8,404 nucleotides of DNA from Verrucomicrobiales bacterium (GTDB taxonomy: Bacteria; Verrucomicrobiota; Verrucomicrobiia; Verrucomicrobiales; V1-33), in contig JAQGPD010000305.1 in assembly GCA_028293305.1 (NCBI GenBank), positions 1-8,404 of the forward strand, given 5' to 3'. The notes below the pieces were generated by a model that searched no databases, had not been told where the DNA came from, and saw only the letters and a list, made by a program, of their open reading frames with translations. This document shows, piece after piece, positions 5,538 through 8,404 of this stretch. The translations under genes and the position numbers were made by a program. How positions within the stretch are numbered: the stretch's first letter is position 1; every line of letters starts with the position of its first letter.

Positions 5538-6370
5538 TTCCCACCGCGACCCCCAGCCCGCCGTCCGGAGCGCGGAAAAAAATCCGTTATTCCGAGCCCT
5601 CGGTCCTCAGCCAGACCGTGAGCGCGGTCGCATTTTTCGCGGTCCTGATCGGGCTGTGGGAATACGGATCCCGTTCCCGCTGGTGGAACCCCGTGCTCAT
5701 TCCCGCGCCCTTGGATATTGCCAATTACATCATCCGTTCCTTCCATGACGGGGAGCTGCTCAAAGCCTGCTGGGTGACCATCAAACGGCTCATGATAGGA
5801 TATGTTATCGGCATCGCCCTTGGCATTCCGCTGGGTCTGCTCACCGCCCGTTTCAAGTTCGCCAATAACACCCTCGGCGTCACCGCGCTGGGGCTGCAAA
5901 CCCTGCCCAGTGTCTGCTGGGTGCCACTGTCCCTGCTGTGGTTTGGACAAACCGAAACCGCCATGTTATTCATCGTGGTCATGGGCACCCTCTGGGCGGT
6001 GCTCCTGGCGACCGACCACGGCATCCGGCAGATTCCGCCCATCTACCGCCGCGCCGCCGCCACCATGGGGTCCAGCGGGTTCCATTTGTTATGGCACGTG
6101 CTGCTGCCCGCCAGCCTTCCGCATCTCGTCAGCGGCACCAAGCAAGGCTGGGCCTTCGCCTGGCGCTCGCTCATGGCGGCCGAAATCTACGTGACCGTCC
6201 TGACAGGATTCGGCCTGGGCCACCTGCTTCACTACGGACGGGAGCTGCACGCCATGGACCAGGTCGCCGCCGTCATGCTGGTGATTCTGCTCATCGGATT
6301 CGCCGCGGACAAAGCCTTGTTCAGCCCGTGGGAGCGATTCCTGCGCAAACGCTGGGGCTTGACGGTCTAA
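5534..6370 (+). CDS. ABC transporter permease, SsuC/TauC/NrtB class
   Basis: This 278-residue inner-membrane protein would act as a homodimer. After a polar Pro-rich start there is a first membrane helix near 29-46. A helical core follows, with clear hydrophobic segments near 86-106, 113-133, 139-159 and 244-262. 'LIPAPLDIANYI' (55-66) is the usual pre-core motif. The EAA coupling loop, which docks on the ATPase, is 'RRAAATMGSSGFHLLWHVLLPASLPHLVSG' (172-201), followed by 'GTKQGWAFAWRSLMAAE' (201-217). Length and order are normal for the binding-protein-dependent transport family. The ATG overlaps the ATPase stop (ATGA), so the start is secure. It is the last gene of the importer operon; a weak hairpin and T-run (about 6417-6440) and a REP-like element follow. 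Confidence 0.93.
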   Translation: MIPTATPSPPSGARKKIRYSEPSVLSQTVSAVAFFAVLIGLWEYGSRSRWWNPVLIPAPLDIANYIIRSFHDGELLKACWVTIKRLMIGYVIGIALGIPLGLLTARFKFANNTLGVTALGLQTLPSVCWVPLSLLWFGQTETAMLFIVVMGTLWAVLLATDHGIRQIPPIYRRAAATMGSSGFHLLWHVLLPASLPHLVSGTKQGWAFAWRSLMAAEIYVTVLTGFGLGHLLHYGRELHAMDQVAAVMLVILLIGFAADKALFSPWERFLRKRWGLTV

Positions 6371-6446
6371 CGGGATTTGATGGCGGGTGGCTTTGGTTGA
6401 AAGTGCCATCAGTCCGGCAAGGAGGGGCTTTTGCTGTTTTAGGAAA

Positions 6447-6506
6447 CTGGTCGACAAAATGTCGACCCTCCGATCCGCAAAGGAGGGTGGACATTCTGTC
6501 CACCAG
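6447..6506. repeat. REP/BIME-like element: two inverted 25-base palindromic units
   Basis: Unit 1 (6447-6471) contains GGTCGACA-AAA-TGTCGACC. Unit 2 (6482-6506) contains GGTGGACA-TTC-TGTCCACC. Both are perfect 8-bp stems with 3-base loops. Each is flanked on the inner side by GGAG (read from the spacer side outward), as in REP sequences mobilised by RAYT (REP-associated tyrosine transposase) proteins, which have GTAG or GGAG before a palindrome. The units are inverted copies across a 10-base spacer. Within the stem they differ by a C/G swap on both sides, so pairing is kept. They can fold as two small hairpins or one long one. Position after the operon suggests a role in 3' end protection or termination. 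No RAYT gene lies in the window. Confidence 0.7.
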
Positions 6507-6663
6507 AGCATCGTTTTCCACTGCCCGGCACTCATCCCAACCCATGAAGTTAGGGGGTTTCGCGCTCAGACCATTCCAGCTACCGCAATAACATAAGCTT
6601 AGATCCGGACACTTGAACAACGTGCAGGGATTCTTGAAAAATCGTGATGGGAGCCCGAGCCGG

Positions 6664-6683
6664 CCTGATCAGGAATAGTATTC
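6664..6683. promoter_or_regulatory. Two abutting palindromes upstream of the PSD1 gene
   Basis: CCTGATCAGG (6664-6673) is a perfect 10-base palindrome. It shares its last G with GAATAGTATTC (6673-6683), a perfect palindrome with a central G. Together they lie about 80-99 bases before the PSD1 ATG, where an operator would be expected. Short palindromes occur by chance, so this is only a candidate site. Confidence 0.25.
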
Positions 6684-6762
6684 AAAAAGAATCCTCTCTG
6701 GCATCCAAGATGTTCCGGACGTATTGAAGGAGTGGCCTTTCAGAGCCGCTTTCATAGCTTTT

Positions 6763-8404
6763 ATGCGACGCCCCATTTTTCATCTCCATGCAGCCCTGGC
6801 GCTTTTGTGTCTTGGCGGCGGGCGCGGATTTGCGGCGGCTGAGGCGGAGGTGGCGGAGGTGGCGGAGGTGGCGGCGGTGGGAACCACGGCGGGCCCATCC
6901 GCGGAAGGGATCGAATTTTTCGAAAAGCACATCCGGCCGCTGCTGGCGGAGAGATGTTATGAATGCCATTCCGTGCAGGCGAAAAAGTCGAAGGGCGGGC
7001 TGCTGCTGGATTCGCAAAAAGGCATCGCCGCCGGCGGGACAAATGGCCCGGTCATCCTCCCGGGAGATGTGGAAAACAGTCCGCTGATTATGGCGATCCG
7101 TTGGAATGATCCTGATCAGGCCATGCCGCCGAAAGGGAAGTTGGCTCCGCAGGAAGTGGAGAAGTTGGAGCAGTGGGTCCGGATGGGCGCGCCGGATCCG
7201 CGCACGGAGGGCGCTGCGCCTTCACTGATCAAAGCGAAAACCCGCGACCCGGAGGCCGACCGGCAATGGTGGGCGTTCCTGCCGCTGGCCGGAAGCCCGG
7301 TGCCGGAGGTGACGCAGCCGGAATGGGCGCGGAAGCCTATCGATTTCTTCGTCCTCAATGAAATGGAAAGCCGGCAGCTTCAGCCGTCGCCCAAAGCGGA
7401 TCCACGCAGCCTGCTGGTGCGCCTTTATCTGGACCTGACGGGGCTGCGGCCGAGCTACGCGGAGGTCGGGGATTTTGTCAGGGAGCCCACTGAAAAGGCC
7501 TATGCGGAGATCGTGGAAAAGTTGTTGGCCTCGCCGGAATATGGTCAGCGCTGGGGCCGCCATTGGCTGGATGTGGCGCGCTATGCGGAGGATAATCCCA
7601 CCACGGAAGCCTCCAATCCGCCCTATCCAAATGCCTGGCGGTATCGGGATTGGGTGATCGACGCGATGAACCGGGACCTGCCTTATAACCAATTTGTCTC
7701 CCTGCAATTGGCGGCTGACCTCATCCCGGGAACGCCGCGCGGGGAAATGGCCGCGACCGGTTTTCTGGGCATTGGCCCGGTCTATCACAAGGACGCACGG
7801 CTCTCCAAAGATGTTATTGAAAATCTGGCCATGGACGACTGGGACGAGCGCGTTGATGTCGTTTCGCGCGGAGTGCTGGGCCTGACGGTCGCCTGCGCCC
7901 GATGCCATGACCATAAAACCGACCCGGTCAGCACGCGGGATTATTATGCGTTGGCGGGGGTTTTCGCCTCCACGGCGGCGGCTCCGCGATCGTTGACGGA
8001 AGTGGATAGTGAAGTGGAAACCCGCGCCATGGCGGCGTCGCAGCGGCTTTTTTACCTGAGCTACGTGGCCAACCTCCTGCGCGGGGAACCGGGCTCATCG
8101 CCCCGCGAGGCACGGAAAAAAGTCGAGGGATTTGTCAGGGAGCTGGAGGGGATTCAAAACGAAATCGCCGACCTGCGTCAAAGCCATCCCGCGCTCCACG
8201 CCCAACTTTCAAAATTGGATAGGCGGCCGACGCCCTATGAAAACGCCGATCCGCCAAGCTCCGCTCCCGCCGCCGCGAAAGTGCCGGATCTTCCGGCGGA
8301 ACCGAAAGTGGCTCAGGCAGCGGCCCCGGGCAAACCAAACGCGGACGCAACAGCCCGCGCGCCTGCCGCCAGCGCGACCGCGGCAGGCGCGACCGCGGCG
8401 GGCG
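6763..8404 (+). CDS. PSD1-type protein: planctomycete cytochrome C + DUF1549, 3' truncated
   Basis: The frame is open from the ATG at 6763 to the window edge (547 codons, no stop). Residues 1-26 form a signal peptide with an AxA-type site (24-26), so the protein is exported. A short AEV-repeat linker follows (27-40). Residues 49-147 are the planctomycete cytochrome C domain (PSCyt1), with heme motif C65-Y-E-C68-H69 and a candidate axial Met121 in MPPKGKL. Residues about 168-401 are DUF1549, with 'RWGRHWLDVARYAED' (263-277) and a second CxxCH, C378-A-R-C381-H382-D-H. A helical part follows (to about 490), then an Ala/Pro-rich low-complexity segment to the edge. DUF1553 normally comes next and would lie outside. 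The family is common in Planctomycetota and Verrucomicrobiota, often beside DUF1501 and sulfatase genes; its biochemical role is unsettled. TTG 6724 is an alternative start but gives a worse signal peptide. No Shine-Dalgarno is seen. Confidence 0.93.
   Translation, partial: MRRPIFHLHAALALLCLGGGRGFAAAEAEVAEVAEVAAVGTTAGPSAEGIEFFEKHIRPLLAERCYECHSVQAKKSKGGLLLDSQKGIAAGGTNGPVILPGDVENSPLIMAIRWNDPDQAMPPKGKLAPQEVEKLEQWVRMGAPDPRTEGAAPSLIKAKTRDPEADRQWWAFLPLAGSPVPEVTQPEWARKPIDFFVLNEMESRQLQPSPKADPRSLLVRLYLDLTGLRPSYAEVGDFVREPTEKAYAEIVEKLLASPEYGQRWGRHWLDVARYAEDNPTTEASNPPYPNAWRYRDWVIDAMNRDLPYNQFVSLQLAADLIPGTPRGEMAATGFLGIGPVYHKDARLSKDVIENLAMDDWDERVDVVSRGVLGLTVACARCHDHKTDPVSTRDYYALAGVFASTAAAPRSLTEVDSEVETRAMAASQRLFYLSYVANLLRGEPGSSPREARKKVEGFVRELEGIQNEIADLRQSHPALHAQLSKLDRRPTPYENADPPSSAPAAAKVPDLPAEPKVAQAAAPGKPNADATARAPAASATAAGATAAG
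6844..6879 (+). repeat. 9-base tandem repeat encoding (Ala-Glu-Val)n after the signal peptide
   Basis: Three exact copies of GCGGAGGTG (6844-6852, 6853-6861, 6862-6870) and one copy with a single change (6871-6879) encode AEV-AEV-AEV-AAV. The repeat falls in the linker between signal peptide and heme domain. Unit length is a multiple of three, so copy-number change by slippage would keep the frame. The strand is G-rich with many GG pairs. Confidence 0.85.
8374..8403 (+). repeat. 15-base tandem repeat encoding Ala-Thr-Ala-Ala-Gly at the window edge
   Basis: Two copies of a 15-base unit (8374-8388 and 8389-8403) differ at one base (A versus G at the fourth codon's third position), and both encode ATAAG. 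The repeat may continue past the edge. A 9-bp stem, GCCTGCCGC (8361-8369) with GCGGCAGGC (8380-8388), overlaps the first copy. Confidence 0.75.

Larger units (their letters stand above)
6371..6762. other. Intergenic region between the permease and PSD1 genes
   Basis: The 392 bases hold no supported gene. From left to right there is a weak terminator-like element (GCAA 6417-6420 with TTGC 6431-6434, then TGTTTT), the REP/BIME-like element (6447-6506), an unremarkable stretch, and two abutting palindromes (6664-6683). A promoter for the PSD1 gene is expected in the right part, but no -35/-10 pair with normal spacing is convincing. TTGAAA at 6634-6639 lacks a well-spaced -10. Confidence 0.5.

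Noticed and set aside
700..6371. CTAAC word used for four Leu-Thr pairs and at the permease stop (708, 894, 4488, 5088, 6367)
   Set aside because: There are few occurrences, and codon-pair preference explains most of them. It is not strong enough to report as a signal.

Overview
This is a GC-rich window in which every supported gene lies on the + strand. It most likely comes from the Verrucomicrobiota or the wider Planctomycetota-Verrucomicrobiota group. The main evidence is the last gene, an exported PSD1-type protein (planctomycete cytochrome C domain followed by DUF1549), a family greatly expanded in those bacteria. Most starts also lack a Shine-Dalgarno sequence, which fits that group. 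No rRNA, tRNA, CRISPR array or transposase gene was seen.

Layout. Bases 1-371 are the 3' end of a CBS-pair protein, probably a CNNM/hemolysin-type membrane protein. It is followed closely by a PPP-like metallophosphoesterase (390-1295). Bases 1296-2016 hold a possibly structured leader and a doubtful 72-residue ORF (1641-1859). Next come moaD (2017-2247) and moaE (2252-2641), the two subunits of molybdopterin synthase. A 393-base gap (2642-3034) carries hairpins, a perfect palindrome and an intrinsic terminator that reads on the minus strand. An Rrf2-family regulator with Fe-S-type cysteines follows (3035-3625). Then comes an ABC importer operon of the sulfonate/nitrate/taurine class: binding lipoprotein (3750-4727), ATPase (4737-5537) and permease (5534-6370). 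The gap at 6371-6762 contains a 60-base REP/BIME-like inverted pair. The PSD1 gene starts at 6763 and runs off the right edge.

How the genes may work together. MoaD and MoaE make molybdopterin from precursor Z, using sulfur carried on the MoaD C-terminal Gly-Gly. The importer would bring in a small oxyanion or organosulfur compound, and the Rrf2 protein is well placed to control it in response to Fe-S, sulfur or NO status. A molybdenum-cofactor step beside such an importer would fit nitrate (molybdenum nitrate reductase) or a sulfur compound ending at sulfite oxidase. The window contains no molybdoenzyme to decide between them.

No clearly new multi-gene system was found. The best leads are DNA-level. 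The 7-mer TGTCAGG occurs ten times on both strands, in several reading frames and outside genes, where about one is expected. The REP/BIME-like element has two arms that differ by compensatory changes. The minus-strand terminator upstream of the Rrf2 gene has no minus-strand gene to serve.
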